A DNA stretch of 64,000 nucleotides from Ensifer adhaerens. GTDB taxonomy: Bacteria > Pseudomonadota > Alphaproteobacteria > Rhizobiales > Rhizobiaceae. Shown in pieces: positions 1-9,134 of the stretch. Both the position numbers and the translations under genes were made by a program. The stretch spans positions 2,863,473 through 2,927,472 of the forward strand of contig NZ_JABEKT010000001.1 of assembly GCF_013283195.1 (NCBI RefSeq), read 5' to 3'. Each line of letters opens with the position of its first letter. The stretch's first letter is position 1. The notes below the pieces were generated by a model. It did not search any database. It had not been told where the DNA came from and saw only the letters and a program-made list of their open reading frames with translations.

Positions 1-164
1 CCCAACCCGAGGAGCAGCATCTCCACACCGCGCAAGGCGGGGCTCATCACGAGCACAAATAGACAATCGCTTCCCACCAAGGATGGCCGCTGCAACGATC
101 CCGCAAATCTGCTCGATCATCGGCCGCGGCCATGGGTGCGCGGATCCACTCGCAACGAGATGGC

Positions 165-869
165 TCACTCTACCGGGTCAAGAATGTCCACTTCGTTGTT
201 CTTCGGCGATCCGACTTTTGTGCCGATCTTCCACATCATCATCAACTCGGCCGGAAACGGCATCATGAGATCGTGCGCTTCGGTCTCCGGAGACAGCCAG
301 CGGTCGTAGTCCTGCCGGCGCAGGATAACGGGCATCCGATCATGGATCGTCGCCATCATTGCATTCGGTTCGCAGGTAACGACACAGAAGGTGCGGGTAT
401 CTTCATCCGTGGCTGGATCCCGCCAGGTCTCCCATAGGCCGGCGAGCACGAACGGTTCGCCTGATTTCATCGCGATGGCATAGGGCTGCTTGTTCTTGCC
501 GGTCCCATGAATGTCCTTCCACTCGAAGAAACCATCGATCGGGACCAGGCAGCGGCGTGACTTGTAGGCGCCGCGAAACATGCCATTCGTTGCGATCGTC
601 TCCGCTTTGGCATTGATCGGTGCGGGCTGTCCTGGCTTGCGTTCCTTGACCCAACTCGGAATGAGCCCCCAGCGCGCGGAGATGAAAACCGGTCCCATCA
701 CCCCGTCATCGCGGATCACGTCTCGAATAATGATCGGATAGTACTGCGACGGCGCACCATTGAACCTTGGCAACTGATTTGCCAGGCCTTCGACTCCCTC
801 TCGCTTCGCAAACGAAAAAGCCCGCAACAATCCTTCGAGGTTGGTCTTCAGATAGACACGTCCGCACAT
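165..869 (-). CDS. SOS response-associated peptidase (SRAP, YedK/HMCES family)
   Basis: The 234-residue protein starts MCGR, which places the catalytic cysteine at position 2 once Met is removed. The other family residues are visible: N86 (INAKAET), E116 (GFFEWK) and H176 (HDRMP). In the SRAP family Cys2 forms a thiazolidine cross-link with abasic sites in single-stranded DNA and shields them. Length matches YedK-type proteins (about 220-235 aa). It stands alone, and I see no alphaproteobacterial LexA box (GTTC-N7-GTTC) upstream, so SOS control is not supported here. Family assignment is secure; the role is inferred from the family. Confidence 0.95.
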   Translation of the reverse strand: MCGRVYLKTNLEGLLRAFSFAKREGVEGLANQLPRFNGAPSQYYPIIIRDVIRDDGVMGPVFISARWGLIPSWVKERKPGQPAPINAKAETIATNGMFRGAYKSRRCLVPIDGFFEWKDIHGTGKNKQPYAIAMKSGEPFVLAGLWETWRDPATDEDTRTFCVVTCEPNAMMATIHDRMPVILRRQDYDRWLSPETEAHDLMMPFPAELMMMWKIGTKVGSPKNNEVDILDPVE

Positions 870-1076
870 GTGCGATCCTCCCCGACAGAAGGTATCGCGA
901 CCGCGAAAGTCGTCAACCGGTCACGGTGACAACCGCAATTCGTTTCGCGATCCAACGGTCATGGAAAGGCATGGAAATGCCATCCGGCTTGTCCGACAAA
1001 ACAATGTCGGAAGCGTCGGAAGGAACCTCGTAAGAATTTTGGAGATTTTATTTTAGTCAGCGTTTTCAAGAAGTTT

Positions 1077-1152
<76 letters not shown>

Positions 1153-1419
1153 ATCCGGACCGCCTCGGCGTTTGCCGCTGCGGTCTGGAGGGGCGTATAA
1201 AGGCGTTCCCTCACCTTGTCTAGCGTCGATTGCAAAATTTCTGAGAAAAAATTCCAGCGGCCCGGAAAGCCGGCTTTTCCACAGGCGTCTGCCGCACCCC
1301 TGGCGCGTTGCGCCCGGGACGCTGGCGGCCAACTCACTGAATCGACACGCCCTCCTTGCCAATATTTGACCGCCACGCCACAGCCAGGCTGATATCTGCC
1401 TGCGGCCGCATGCGCCGCG

Positions 1420-2337
1420 TCAGAGCAAAAGTTCGCCGGCGGCGATCTTCACCGCATGGCCGCCGATGCGCGCCGAGTTGATCCGGCCGCCCGCCACATC
1501 GAGATGCAGGTGGATGTAGGACGGCCGACCCATTTCCACCCCCTGCTCGATCAGGAAGGGATGGTGACCATCGACCAGCTGGTCAAAATGGTGGATGGCG
1601 CCGGAAAGGGCTGCGGCAGCAGACCCCGTTGCCGGGTCCTCGAAAATGCCCATGTCAGACTTGAACATGCGGGTGTGGAACCGCGCCGTGTGATTGATGC
1701 CGCCGCGACAGTAGAGATAGGCCGATGCCAGCCGACCTTCGGCAAGCGGTGCCAGCTGCTCCCAACGCTGCGGGTCGAACTCGACGTTGGCGACGGCGGA
1801 GACATCGTGCAGCGGCACCATGACGAACGGCGAGCCGGCGCTCCAGAAAGACGGCGCATGATTCTCGAAGCCGATCTGCGAAGTCTTCAGGCTCAGCGCA
1901 TCGGCCAGCGCTTGTTTGTCGAAGCGGGCGTCGAGCCGCGCCGATTTGCGCGGCAGGTCGAATTCGGCAAAGCTCGCCTCGCCGGGCTTGATGCGCACGG
2001 CGCAACGCACCGGCCCCACCTTTTCCTCCAGCACCTGCACCAGATCGGCATTCTCCTGAGATGTGCCATGCGCTGCCTCGGCGATCGCCACGGCCGCGCC
2101 GACCGTCGGGTGCCCGGCGAAGGGAAGCTCATGCCCGGGCGTGAAGATGCGCAGCCGCGCCGTGTGCGCAGCGCCCCCGGGCCTCCGGATGAACACCGTC
2201 TCCGAAAGGTTGAATTCCTGCGCGATCGTCTGCATCGCCTGATCGTCGAGCGCATCCGCCCCGAAGACGACGGCCAGCGGATTGCCCTCCAGCCGGTTCT
2301 GCGTGAAGACATCGTAGATCGCGTAGCTGAGCGGCAT
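1420..2337 (-). CDS. PhzF family isomerase/epimerase
   Basis: This 305-residue protein has the PhzF diaminopimelate-epimerase-like fold signatures: an N-terminal YDVFTQNRLEGNPLAVV segment, the catalytic-type glutamate in NLSETVF (E46), a GHPTVG loop near residue 95, and EDPATGSAAA in the second half. Family members isomerise or epimerise small molecules. Outside phenazine clusters the substrate is usually unknown, and no phenazine genes are present here. It is monocistronic, followed by about 270 bp to the tRNA. Start is the ATG of MPLSYAIYDVF. Confidence 0.92.
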   Translation of the reverse strand: MPLSYAIYDVFTQNRLEGNPLAVVFGADALDDQAMQTIAQEFNLSETVFIRRPGGAAHTARLRIFTPGHELPFAGHPTVGAAVAIAEAAHGTSQENADLVQVLEEKVGPVRCAVRIKPGEASFAEFDLPRKSARLDARFDKQALADALSLKTSQIGFENHAPSFWSAGSPFVMVPLHDVSAVANVEFDPQRWEQLAPLAEGRLASAYLYCRGGINHTARFHTRMFKSDMGIFEDPATGSAAAALSGAIHHFDQLVDGHHPFLIEQGVEMGRPSYIHLHLDVAGGRINSARIGGHAVKIAAGELLL

Positions 2338-2700
2338 TTATTTCCCCTTGCGCATATACTCCGGCCACGAACTTGCAATGCCATCGGCCGGGCGGCAAGC
2401 GCAAAAACGCCATCCCGCGCGGCGCCGTTCGCTATCGGGATACCGCTGCCGCACCCGGCCGAAAGCGTTGCCGCCATTGGCTTCTCGCGACGCCTGAGCG
2501 GTACAATCGACCGGTCCCTCCGCCTGCCGGTGACGGGAATGTGATCGCTGCTGTTCGCAAGGCTCGACCGCGACGCGGATTTGGTGTTGATCTATCGCCT
2601 GCCGCCCGAACAATGCCTTGGGCTCGGGCCACGACATCCATTCAGCCGGGAGCAAGAAGCACGCCGCATGAGACCGACCCTGGACACCGTGGCTTAGGCA
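2338..2700. other. Intergenic stretch with no recognisable gene
   Basis: This 363-bp segment separates the divergent phzF-like and DUF930 genes. Short open frames exist on both strands, but none resembles a known protein or has a convincing ribosome binding site. It presumably holds both promoters; no clear operator or repeat was seen. Confidence 0.5.
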
Positions 2701-3414
2701 ATGCGGCAAGCGATGCAGCGGACGGATGACCGGACGATCTGGGGCGCGTTGGCGCTCGCACTGATGCTGCACGCCCTCGCCTTCACGGCGCTCTCGCGCC
2801 TTCCCCCCAAGTCGATGCCGCCACCTCACGCAGAAGGCAGCATCGACGTCGAAATCCTGGCCGAAATGCCGCAGAAGGAGACGCTGATACCGTCGCGCCC
2901 CGCCGAGGCGAGCCAGCCCATGAGAGAAACGCAGCACGCGGAACCGAAAGCGCACCCCGATAGCAACGCTCAGCGCCGCGCCGCAGCCACACCCACGCGG
3001 CAGCCGCAGCCGCTGGGCATGGTGCACGCCGACACGCTCTATTCCGCCGGCATCCTGGCTTCGCCGCGCAGCCGACAGGCGCGCAAGGGTCTGGCGCAGC
3101 TGGCACCTGAAGAGCGGGTAGTGCAGCTCTGCAATCTGGAAGCGATGGAGCAGGTTCACCGTTGGAAAGCGGACTTCGATCCGGACTTCCTCGTCGCCTA
3201 TGCCTTTTCAGGCGTGCGATTGTCAGGTGGGGTGTTGAAGGCCAATGGCGGGGCGTTTCGCAGCGAGCGGCAATGGTGGCGCATCGCCTATTCCTGCGAG
3301 GTCGCTGCGGACGGCAATTCCGTCGTCGGCTTCGCGTTCAAGGTCGGCGACGCGATCCCCCGTGACCAATGGCAGGACCTTGGCCTTCCCGTCGCCGACG
3401 CTGCCGGGGACTGA
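2701..3414 (+). CDS. DUF930 domain-containing membrane-anchored protein
   Basis: The 237-residue protein has one N-terminal transmembrane segment (about residues 14-34), then a proline- and charge-rich linker (about 35-110), then a C-terminal DUF930 domain (about 118-235). The domain shows LAPEERVVQLCNLEAMEQV, a VAYAF motif and a GAFRSERQWWRIAYSCEV core. The layout resembles TonB-like anchored proteins with a periplasmic domain, but no function is established for DUF930. A second in-frame ATG lies at 2713; neither start has a strong ribosome binding site. Confidence 0.85.
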   Translation: MRQAMQRTDDRTIWGALALALMLHALAFTALSRLPPKSMPPPHAEGSIDVEILAEMPQKETLIPSRPAEASQPMRETQHAEPKAHPDSNAQRRAAATPTRQPQPLGMVHADTLYSAGILASPRSRQARKGLAQLAPEERVVQLCNLEAMEQVHRWKADFDPDFLVAYAFSGVRLSGGVLKANGGAFRSERQWWRIAYSCEVAADGNSVVGFAFKVGDAIPRDQWQDLGLPVADAAGD

Positions 3415-3720
3415 GGGCCCGGGAAACCTGAGCCGTCAGGCCGCATGATCGGCCCGGTGCAAAACCGCCCTTCGGCGCCCGCCAAGCCGCCGTCGCTTGT
3501 TGCCGCGGCAGAACTCGAAAACATGCTGCGTTGCATTAAAGACGCCATGTAATTCTCTGAATCGATTCAAGCATTTATCCCTCGCCCCTTGAACCCTGCG
3601 GACCGTCCCAGGCTGCACAGCCCTGACTGACCGCGCCGCTTCGATGGCGCGAACACCAATCTCGCGGTTGCATCGACACCGCTGCCTTCGCCCGACTGAT
3701 CGCTCATAAGAATCAAACAT

Positions 3721-3748
3721 TTGACACATACCAACCGTATGGTATGTT
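3721..3748 (+). promoter_or_regulatory. Promoter with overlapping palindromic operator upstream of the TetR gene
   Basis: A consensus -35 hexamer TTGACA (3721-3726) is followed after 16 bp by TATGTT (3743-3748). A palindrome with 8-bp perfect arms, ACATACCA at 3726-3733 and TGGTATGT at 3740-3747, fills the spacer and overlaps the -10. This placement suits a repressor, and the adjacent TetR gene suggests autorepression. The -10 ends only 6 nt before the gene's ATG (3755), so transcription would start at or next to the start codon. Confidence 0.72.
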
Positions 3749-3754
3749 TTCCAC

Positions 3755-4375
3755 ATGCCCAGACCGACCAAACAATCACCCGAACGCGGCAACGCCCGGC
3801 ACCGGCTTCTCGAGGCGGCGCGCGACATCATCCGCGCCAAGGGCTTTGCCGCCACCAGCGTCGATGATCTCTGCCGCGCGGCCGACGTCACCAAGGGCGC
3901 GTTCTTCCATCATTTCGCCAGCAAGGACGCGCTCGGCGTCGCCGTCGCCGATTTCTGGGCGGAAACGACGACCGACTTCTTCGCCGCCGCGCCGTATCAC
4001 GCGCCGCCCGACCCATTGGCGCGTGTTCTCGCCTATGTCGCGTTCCGCAAGGCGATCATCCTCGGCGAGATTGCCGAATTCACCTGCCTGGTCGGCACCC
4101 TGGCGCAGGAGGTCTATGCCACCGCGCCCGACATTCGCGATGCCTGCGGCCGCAGCATCTTTGGCCACACCGATACGCTGGTCGTCGATATCGAGGCCGC
4201 GCGCATCGATCGCGGCATTGCCGATGACTGGACGGCCGAAAGCCTCGCCCGGCACACGCAGGCCGTCATCCAGGGCGGCTTCGTGCTCGCCAAGGCCGGC
4301 AACGATCCCGCGCTTGCCCGCGAAAGCCTCGACCATCTCGACCGGTACATCCGACACCTGTTTCACGTCACCTGA
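3755..4375 (+). CDS. TetR/AcrR family transcriptional regulator
   Basis: The 206-residue protein has an N-terminal TetR helix-turn-helix (about residues 15-60: RHRLLEAARDIIRAKGFAAT through FFHHFASKDALGVAV) and a TetR_C-like ligand domain. It begins right at the DNA-binding domain, so no later start is possible. A palindrome lies in the promoter, consistent with autoregulation. The downstream GFA-like gene starts 13 nt after its stop and is probably co-transcribed. The ligand is unknown. Confidence 0.93.
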   Translation: MPRPTKQSPERGNARHRLLEAARDIIRAKGFAATSVDDLCRAADVTKGAFFHHFASKDALGVAVADFWAETTTDFFAAAPYHAPPDPLARVLAYVAFRKAIILGEIAEFTCLVGTLAQEVYATAPDIRDACGRSIFGHTDTLVVDIEAARIDRGIADDWTAESLARHTQAVIQGGFVLAKAGNDPALARESLDHLDRYIRHLFHVT

Positions 4376-4387
4376 GGAGGATGCGAC

Positions 4388-4924
4388 ATGAGCGACACCA
4401 CCCATATCGGATGCGCCTGCGGACAGACGCGGCTCAAGGTGCAGGGCACGCCGATCCTCGTGTCGGAATGCCTGTGCGACAGCTGCCGGGCGGCGGCTGC
4501 CCGCCTGTCGGGTCTGCCCGGCGCCCGCAGCATCCTGACCTCCTACGAGGCCACCCCTTCCGCCGAATATCGCAAGGACCGGATCACGATTGTCTCCGGT
4601 GAGGAAACCTTAAGCGAATTCCGGCTCTCCCCCGACGCCGGCTCACGCCGCGTCATCGCCACCTGCTGCAACACGCCGGTCTTTCTGGAGATGAAGGGCG
4701 CCCATTGGCTGAGCCTCTACCTGCACCTCTGGCCCCAGGAAACGCGCCCGAAGGCAGCGCTGCGCACCATGGTCGGCGACCTGCCCGATGCTTCGAGGCT
4801 GCCGAAGGACATTCCCAACCTGAAGACCCATACCGTGTCGTTCTATGCCAAGCTGCTCTGCGCCTGGATCGCCATGGGCTTCCGCAATCCGAAGATCGCG
4901 ATCGCACGCAAGATCGAGGCCTGA
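4388..4924 (+). CDS. GFA-like / DUF6151-type cysteine-rich protein
   Basis: A 178-residue protein with a glutathione-dependent formaldehyde-activating (GFA)-like zinc pattern: GCACG near residue 10, CLCDSC near residue 30 and CCNTP near residue 97. It is preceded by a strong GAGGAG ribosome binding site and lies directly behind the TetR gene, so it is the likely main target of that regulator. GFA-fold proteins bind zinc and sometimes glutathione adducts, but many members have no known reaction. The C-terminal 60 residues are outside the classical GFA domain. Confidence 0.75.
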   Translation: MSDTTHIGCACGQTRLKVQGTPILVSECLCDSCRAAAARLSGLPGARSILTSYEATPSAEYRKDRITIVSGEETLSEFRLSPDAGSRRVIATCCNTPVFLEMKGAHWLSLYLHLWPQETRPKAALRTMVGDLPDASRLPKDIPNLKTHTVSFYAKLLCAWIAMGFRNPKIAIARKIEA

Positions 4925-5056
4925 CGGCTGGGCCGAAGCATCGGCGCCTTGCTGTGGCCATCCAGGTGAAAAAGCAGCACGTGAGCGACGAGACCCTGCC
5001 GGGCGAAATCAATACTGCAGATTGTGCCGTTGCCTTTGGCATGTATGGTGCCGGCC

Positions 5057-5586
5057 ATGGACAAGACCACGACATTCCCGCTTTCGCTCCCAGGCTATGA
5101 AATCGAAGGGCTGATCGAGGCGGACGCGCCGCGGCTGATGCCGCTTTATCAGAGCTGCCGGGATTATGTGGTGCTGGAGCGCGGCCACCCGCCCGACGCC
5201 GCCATTGCGCTCGAAGAATTTCAGAGCTTTCCGCCCGGACGAACCGCTGCCGACAAATTCGTCTTCGGATTGATGTCGTCAACCGGAGAGCTCGTCGGCA
5301 TGCTCGCCTGCGACCGCGATTATCCGCAGGAGAAATCTGGTGGATCGCGCTTCTGCTGATCGACCCGGCCCTTCGCGGGCAAGGCGCGGCGAAAGCCCTG
5401 TGTGGCGATTTCTTCGGGTGGCTGAAGACGCAAGGGGCCGACCGCGTCGAACTCGCCGTCTTCGCCGAGAACGTGACCGGACTTCGTTTCTGGCAAGGTC
5501 AGGGTTTTACCCTGGCCCGAACGGCAGGGCCGGTCGCAATCGGCGTGAAGCAGCATAGCCTGCAGGTTTTGGCCCGGCCGTTATGA
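5057..5586 (+). pseudogene. GNAT acetyltransferase broken by a -1 frameshift
   Basis: The frame from MDKTTTFPLSLPGYEIEG runs through a normal GNAT N-terminal half to ...YPQEKS near 5335. The acetyl-CoA-binding half then continues in another frame as WWIALLLIDPALRGQG, ending in GLRFWQGQGF...VLARPL at the TGA of 5584-5586. One missing base in the A-run of 'gagaaatctgg' (AAAA to AAA) explains the break: restoring it gives EKIWWIALLLIDP, a standard GNAT strand. No other lesion is seen, so this is either a recent pseudogene or a homopolymer sequencing error. Confidence 0.85.
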
Positions 5587-5833
5587 ACGGCTGAACGCTG
5601 CAAAGTTAGCCTTGAAGGCTGATCGTCCGCTCAAAAACCGGCGCCATTGAGGGCAACAGCGCCTGCGGTTTGCGATCGTTGGCCGCCATCCGCGCGTCGC
5701 ATGCGCATGCCCCGTGACTGTTACGCCCTGCCGAACGCGCCGCAAAGCTCACGGCGACGTTTCCAGAGCGCTGCAGGTGCCGCAGCAACACGCTGCGGCC
5801 ACGCTCCCTGTCATCACGCGCTGCCGCGCGGGA

Positions 5834-6568
5834 TCACCGCTTGCCGTCGAACAGCCAGGTAAGGATCGGCAAAATGAACGGCGGATAATTGTGTGCACCC
5901 GGGTCCGGCCCCCAGATGGCAATCGCCTCGTCGATCTCCGGTTCGGGATCATCGGCGATATGGGCTGCCACCTTTTCGACCAGCGCTTCGGCCGTTTCTG
6001 CCACGCGGTAGAGCCGGAACACCGTCACCGCCCGCCCCATATGGAGCACGTGGTAGCCAGGCTCGGCAGTTGCCGCGTCGAGGTCGATGCCGGTTTCTTC
6101 CAGCGCCTCGCGGCGGATATTGCCTGATATGTCGCAGCGCCCGTCGATGATATCATCAGGCTCCAGCGAGCCCGAGGGGCTGTAGACCCGGGCCGGATTG
6201 GCCGTGTGCGAGCCCATGCGCACCAGGATCAGCGCGCCATCGGATGACACGATCACCGGCATGGCGAACAGGTGGAAGGCGGCCTCCGTGCGCGTCTTTC
6301 GCCACCACAGGAAGGTCGAATAGGGCACCACGTGCCCCTCGCCCACCACGCGGCCGTGCTCGATGCGAAGCGCCCGCTGCAGCACCATTCGCCCGTCGAA
6401 GAGGTGCGGGTTGGCGGCGATTTCCGCCCGCCAGTTTTCCTGGGCGGCCCCCACCTGATCCAGATGGAAAGGATGCGGACTGTCCTTGACGTGGATATCG
6501 ACGCCCGAGATCGGCAGGATCTCGCCTTCGTCAGGCCATTCAGCCGTGTTGCTTTCGAGGATTGCCAT
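5834..6568 (-). CDS. NUDIX hydrolase domain protein
   Basis: This 244-residue protein carries the second half of a NUDIX box, REALEETGID, near residue 155; the usual glutamate of the first half is not at the expected spacing, so the box is relaxed. NUDIX enzymes cleave nucleoside diphosphates linked to another moiety. The ATG (MAILESN) lies 2 nt after the TGA of the upstream endonuclease-family gene, so the two are translationally coupled. The open frame extends further upstream in the endonuclease gene, but that part is antiparallel-frame noise. Confidence 0.85.
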   Translation of the reverse strand: MAILESNTAEWPDEGEILPISGVDIHVKDSPHPFHLDQVGAAQENWRAEIAANPHLFDGRMVLQRALRIEHGRVVGEGHVVPYSTFLWWRKTRTEAAFHLFAMPVIVSSDGALILVRMGSHTANPARVYSPSGSLEPDDIIDGRCDISGNIRREALEETGIDLDAATAEPGYHVLHMGRAVTVFRLYRVAETAEALVEKVAAHIADDPEPEIDEAIAIWGPDPGAHNYPPFILPILTWLFDGKR

Positions 6569-6570
6569 CG

Positions 6571-7677
6571 TCACACGTCCAGCGTCATCGCCACGGGGCA
6601 ATGGTCCGATGCCTTCGGCCGGTCCCAGCCCGTGCGCGGATAGCGTTCCACCTCCTGTCCCGGCGGAAAGATCGTGCGGAAGGGCTGGCCGCCGCGGATG
6701 ATTTCCGGCACTTGGGATGCATTGCGCCGGGCAAGGGCTGGCGACAGCCAGATATAGTCGAGCTGGCAGAGGTGCCGCTCCTGCGGCCCGCGGCTGTGAA
6801 ACAGCGTCCAGCGGTCGAGCACTGGCCGGCGCAGCATCGGGTTCTCGACGAAACCGTCCGCCGTCAGCGCGTCGAGCGCGCTTTGCTCTTCCTCGCGCGG
6901 CACGAACTCGTAGCCGTTGCGGCGGTCGCCGAGAATGTCGACCTTCTCCTGGTAATCGTTCATGTCGCCGCAGATCGCGAACATCTTGTCGGCCGTGTGC
7001 CCGCGGCCGAAGCGGCTTTCGATGATGTGGCGCACGGCTTTCGCTTCCGCCACGCGCACCGGCATCGTCGCCTGGCGCCCGTCCATCCCGTCGCGCGCCG
7101 GGCCCATGGATTTGAAATGCACGACGTAAAGCGTCAGTGGCCGCCCGCCAATGCGCAGATCCAGTTCCAGGCAGTCGCGCTTGAAGATCCGGTCGGTCGG
7201 CCGGTTGGAGGAAGCGAGCGCATCGTTGAAGATATCGAGATCCGCATAGGTCAGCCCCGCGTGGCTTTTCACCTCGAGGCACTCGATCGGCTGGCCGTCG
7301 CGCGTCTCCTCGCGCATCAGCACCGCCACGTCGATCCCACGCGAATCATTGCCCTCGATCAGGTATTTCTGGCGATAGCCGTTGCCGACCATGCGGAAGA
7401 GATAATTGTATTCAAACGCCTGCAGCGACGCCATGTTGTCGGCCTCCTGCAGGCAGAGGATATCCGCATCGCAATCGGCAATCGCGAGCGCCGACATCTG
7501 CCGCGTATCGTCCGTATGCGCGATCGTGCGCGCCTCTTCCAGCCGCTGATACTCTGCCTCGCTCTTGACCTCGAAGAGCCTCAGCACCCGATCCTGCTTG
7601 AGCTGATTGCGAAAGCCGGAAAAATCGAAGCGGCTCATGAGATTTTCAATATTGAAGGTGGCAAGTCTAAGGGACAT
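6571..7677 (-). CDS. Endonuclease/exonuclease/phosphatase family protein
   Basis: The 368-residue protein has the EEP catalytic signatures in order: RLATFNIENL at the N-terminus, ADILCLQEAD (metal-binding Glu), GDMNDY (Asp/Asn pair) and a C-terminal KASDHCPV (Asp-His). EEP enzymes hydrolyse phosphodiesters in nucleic acids or lipids. There is no signal peptide. The ATG at 7677 is preferred over the TTG one codon earlier. It is the first gene of a two-gene unit with the NUDIX gene. Confidence 0.9.
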   Translation of the reverse strand: MSLRLATFNIENLMSRFDFSGFRNQLKQDRVLRLFEVKSEAEYQRLEEARTIAHTDDTRQMSALAIADCDADILCLQEADNMASLQAFEYNYLFRMVGNGYRQKYLIEGNDSRGIDVAVLMREETRDGQPIECLEVKSHAGLTYADLDIFNDALASSNRPTDRIFKRDCLELDLRIGGRPLTLYVVHFKSMGPARDGMDGRQATMPVRVAEAKAVRHIIESRFGRGHTADKMFAICGDMNDYQEKVDILGDRRNGYEFVPREEEQSALDALTADGFVENPMLRRPVLDRWTLFHSRGPQERHLCQLDYIWLSPALARRNASQVPEIIRGGQPFRTIFPPGQEVERYPRTGWDRPKASDHCPVAMTLDV

Positions 7678-8066
7678 CAAGCAATTCCATGACTGAAGTG
7701 CCGCGGAGATTAGGCATTGAAGCGCAAATGTCGAGAATGATTTGGCCGGAGCGGCGTGAGGAGGATCGCCTTGCCGGAGGCTGGCGTTGACGCCTCGGCG
7801 AAACGCTCATCGTCTGCGATGTCGAATGCATGCGGTCGCGCCTCCTCAAATCGATTGCTGCAGAGCGTCGTTGAGACGAAGCTCAGGAGCACACTGTCGG
7901 CAAAAGCGGACGGGGGCCGGTCGACCTTGCCATGGTGGCGATGCCGGCGAATGACGCCATGTGTCTTCTGTTGACATATGAGGGACAGCCCATAAGCTGC
8001 GCGCACGCCTTTGAGATCGACACCGTTACCGGAGACAGGGATCATGCAGGTGCCCCTCAGACACGC
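7678..8066. other. Intergenic region, no recognisable gene
   Basis: This is the divergent spacer between the endonuclease-family gene and the binding-protein gene. An ATG at 8044 has a fair ribosome binding site (GGAGACAGGG) but opens only about a dozen codons out of frame with the downstream gene. Longer frames here overlap the flanking genes antisense. No repeat was identified. Confidence 0.4.
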
Positions 8067-8945
8067 ATGGCCAAGCGCATGAGACGGTTTCTGCTCGTGA
8101 GCCTCGCCCTTTGCTTTTCGGCCTTGGCGACCGCCGCCGCAACGCTCGACACCATTACGAAGCGCGGAACCGTGCGGATCGGTTACATCGCCGATCAGGC
8201 GCCATTTTCCTCCGTCCAGCCAGGGGCCGAACCGGTGGGATATGCCATCGACCTGTGCCGCAAGATTGCTGACGAGATCGAACATCAATCTCCGCAACTG
8301 AAACGCGAATTTGTCGAGATGACGCTCGCCGGCGGCTTCGATGCAGTTGAGAATGAAGATGTCGACTTGCTGTGCGGTTCCATCACGGTGAACTTGAAGA
8401 GGCGGGAAATCGTCGATTTCTCACAACCGATCTTCCTCACCGGGGCGAGCGCGCTGCTGCGCAAGGATTCGCCCAGCTACCTGCAGGCACTGTTTCGCAC
8501 CGAACCGGCCATTCACGCCGTCAGCGAGCGCGCTGCCACAAACGTCATCGGTATGCGCGCCAACACGACGACGGCAGGGACGCTTCGCGAGCAACTCGCA
8601 ACCCAGGAATCGACGACAAAGCTTGCCGATTTCAACACGCATGAGGACGGGCTCAAGGCGCTGGAGGACCGCCGGATTGATGCCTATATCGCCGATCAGG
8701 TGCTGCTCATCAACCTTGCCAAGCGGGCGCGCGATCCATCCTCGCTATCGGTCGGCGATCGCCTGATCACGCATGAACCCTATGCGATCGCCTTGCGCCG
8801 CAACGACGCCGACTTCCGTCTGCTGGCAGACCGTGCGCTGACGGATTTCTACCTTTCGGACGAGTTTCTGCCGCTGCTGGAGAGCTATTTCGGAGCCGAA
8901 GCGCCGATGCTGCACACGCAGATCATCATGCAACACGTGCCATAG
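8067..8945 (+). CDS. Amino-acid ABC transporter substrate-binding protein (family 3), orphan
   Basis: The product is about 292 residues: a signal peptide (MRRFLLVSLALCFSALATAAA) followed by a family-3 solute-binding domain (TLDTITKRGTVRIGYI, then PVGYAIDLCRKIADEIE, then VDLLCGSITVNLKRREIVDFS). Such proteins deliver polar amino acids to an ABC permease. No permease or ATPase gene is adjacent, so it either uses a distant system or has a sensory role. The start is uncertain (8067 or 8079), and the open frame continues upstream without domain content. Confidence 0.85.
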   Translation: MAKRMRRFLLVSLALCFSALATAAATLDTITKRGTVRIGYIADQAPFSSVQPGAEPVGYAIDLCRKIADEIEHQSPQLKREFVEMTLAGGFDAVENEDVDLLCGSITVNLKRREIVDFSQPIFLTGASALLRKDSPSYLQALFRTEPAIHAVSERAATNVIGMRANTTTAGTLREQLATQESTTKLADFNTHEDGLKALEDRRIDAYIADQVLLINLAKRARDPSSLSVGDRLITHEPYAIALRRNDADFRLLADRALTDFYLSDEFLPLLESYFGAEAPMLHTQIIMQHVP

Positions 8946-9134
8946 GTCGCGTGCGGCGGGCGGATATCACGCCATATTGAAAACGTGCAGTCCGGCGCAT
9001 GCGAGGCTCGGGCCGGTCGACGCGTTGTGTGGGGCGTATGAAGACGCTCGGCACTGCGATCGAGACTGCCGTTCTCGCGCAGCGCATAGTCGTTGAGCAA
9101 GTCCTCGAACGCGTCGGGATTGTCCCACCCGCTG

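Noticed and set aside
870-1076. LexA box upstream of the SRAP gene
   Set aside because: No GTTC-N7-GTTC or GAAC-N7-GAAC was found in the spacer.
1456-2544. 362-codon open frame opposite the PhzF gene
   Set aside because: Antisense shadow of a clearly conserved gene; no start signal and an Arg-rich composition.
5834-7282. 482-codon frame that would extend the NUDIX protein N-terminally
   Set aside because: The extension overlaps the endonuclease-family gene in another frame on the same strand and has no similarity; the NUDIX ATG at 6568 fits the preceding stop.
8044-8082. Short upstream ORF with a good ribosome binding site before the binding-protein gene
   Set aside because: It is only about a dozen codons and out of frame; could be an attenuating leader, but nothing else supports it.
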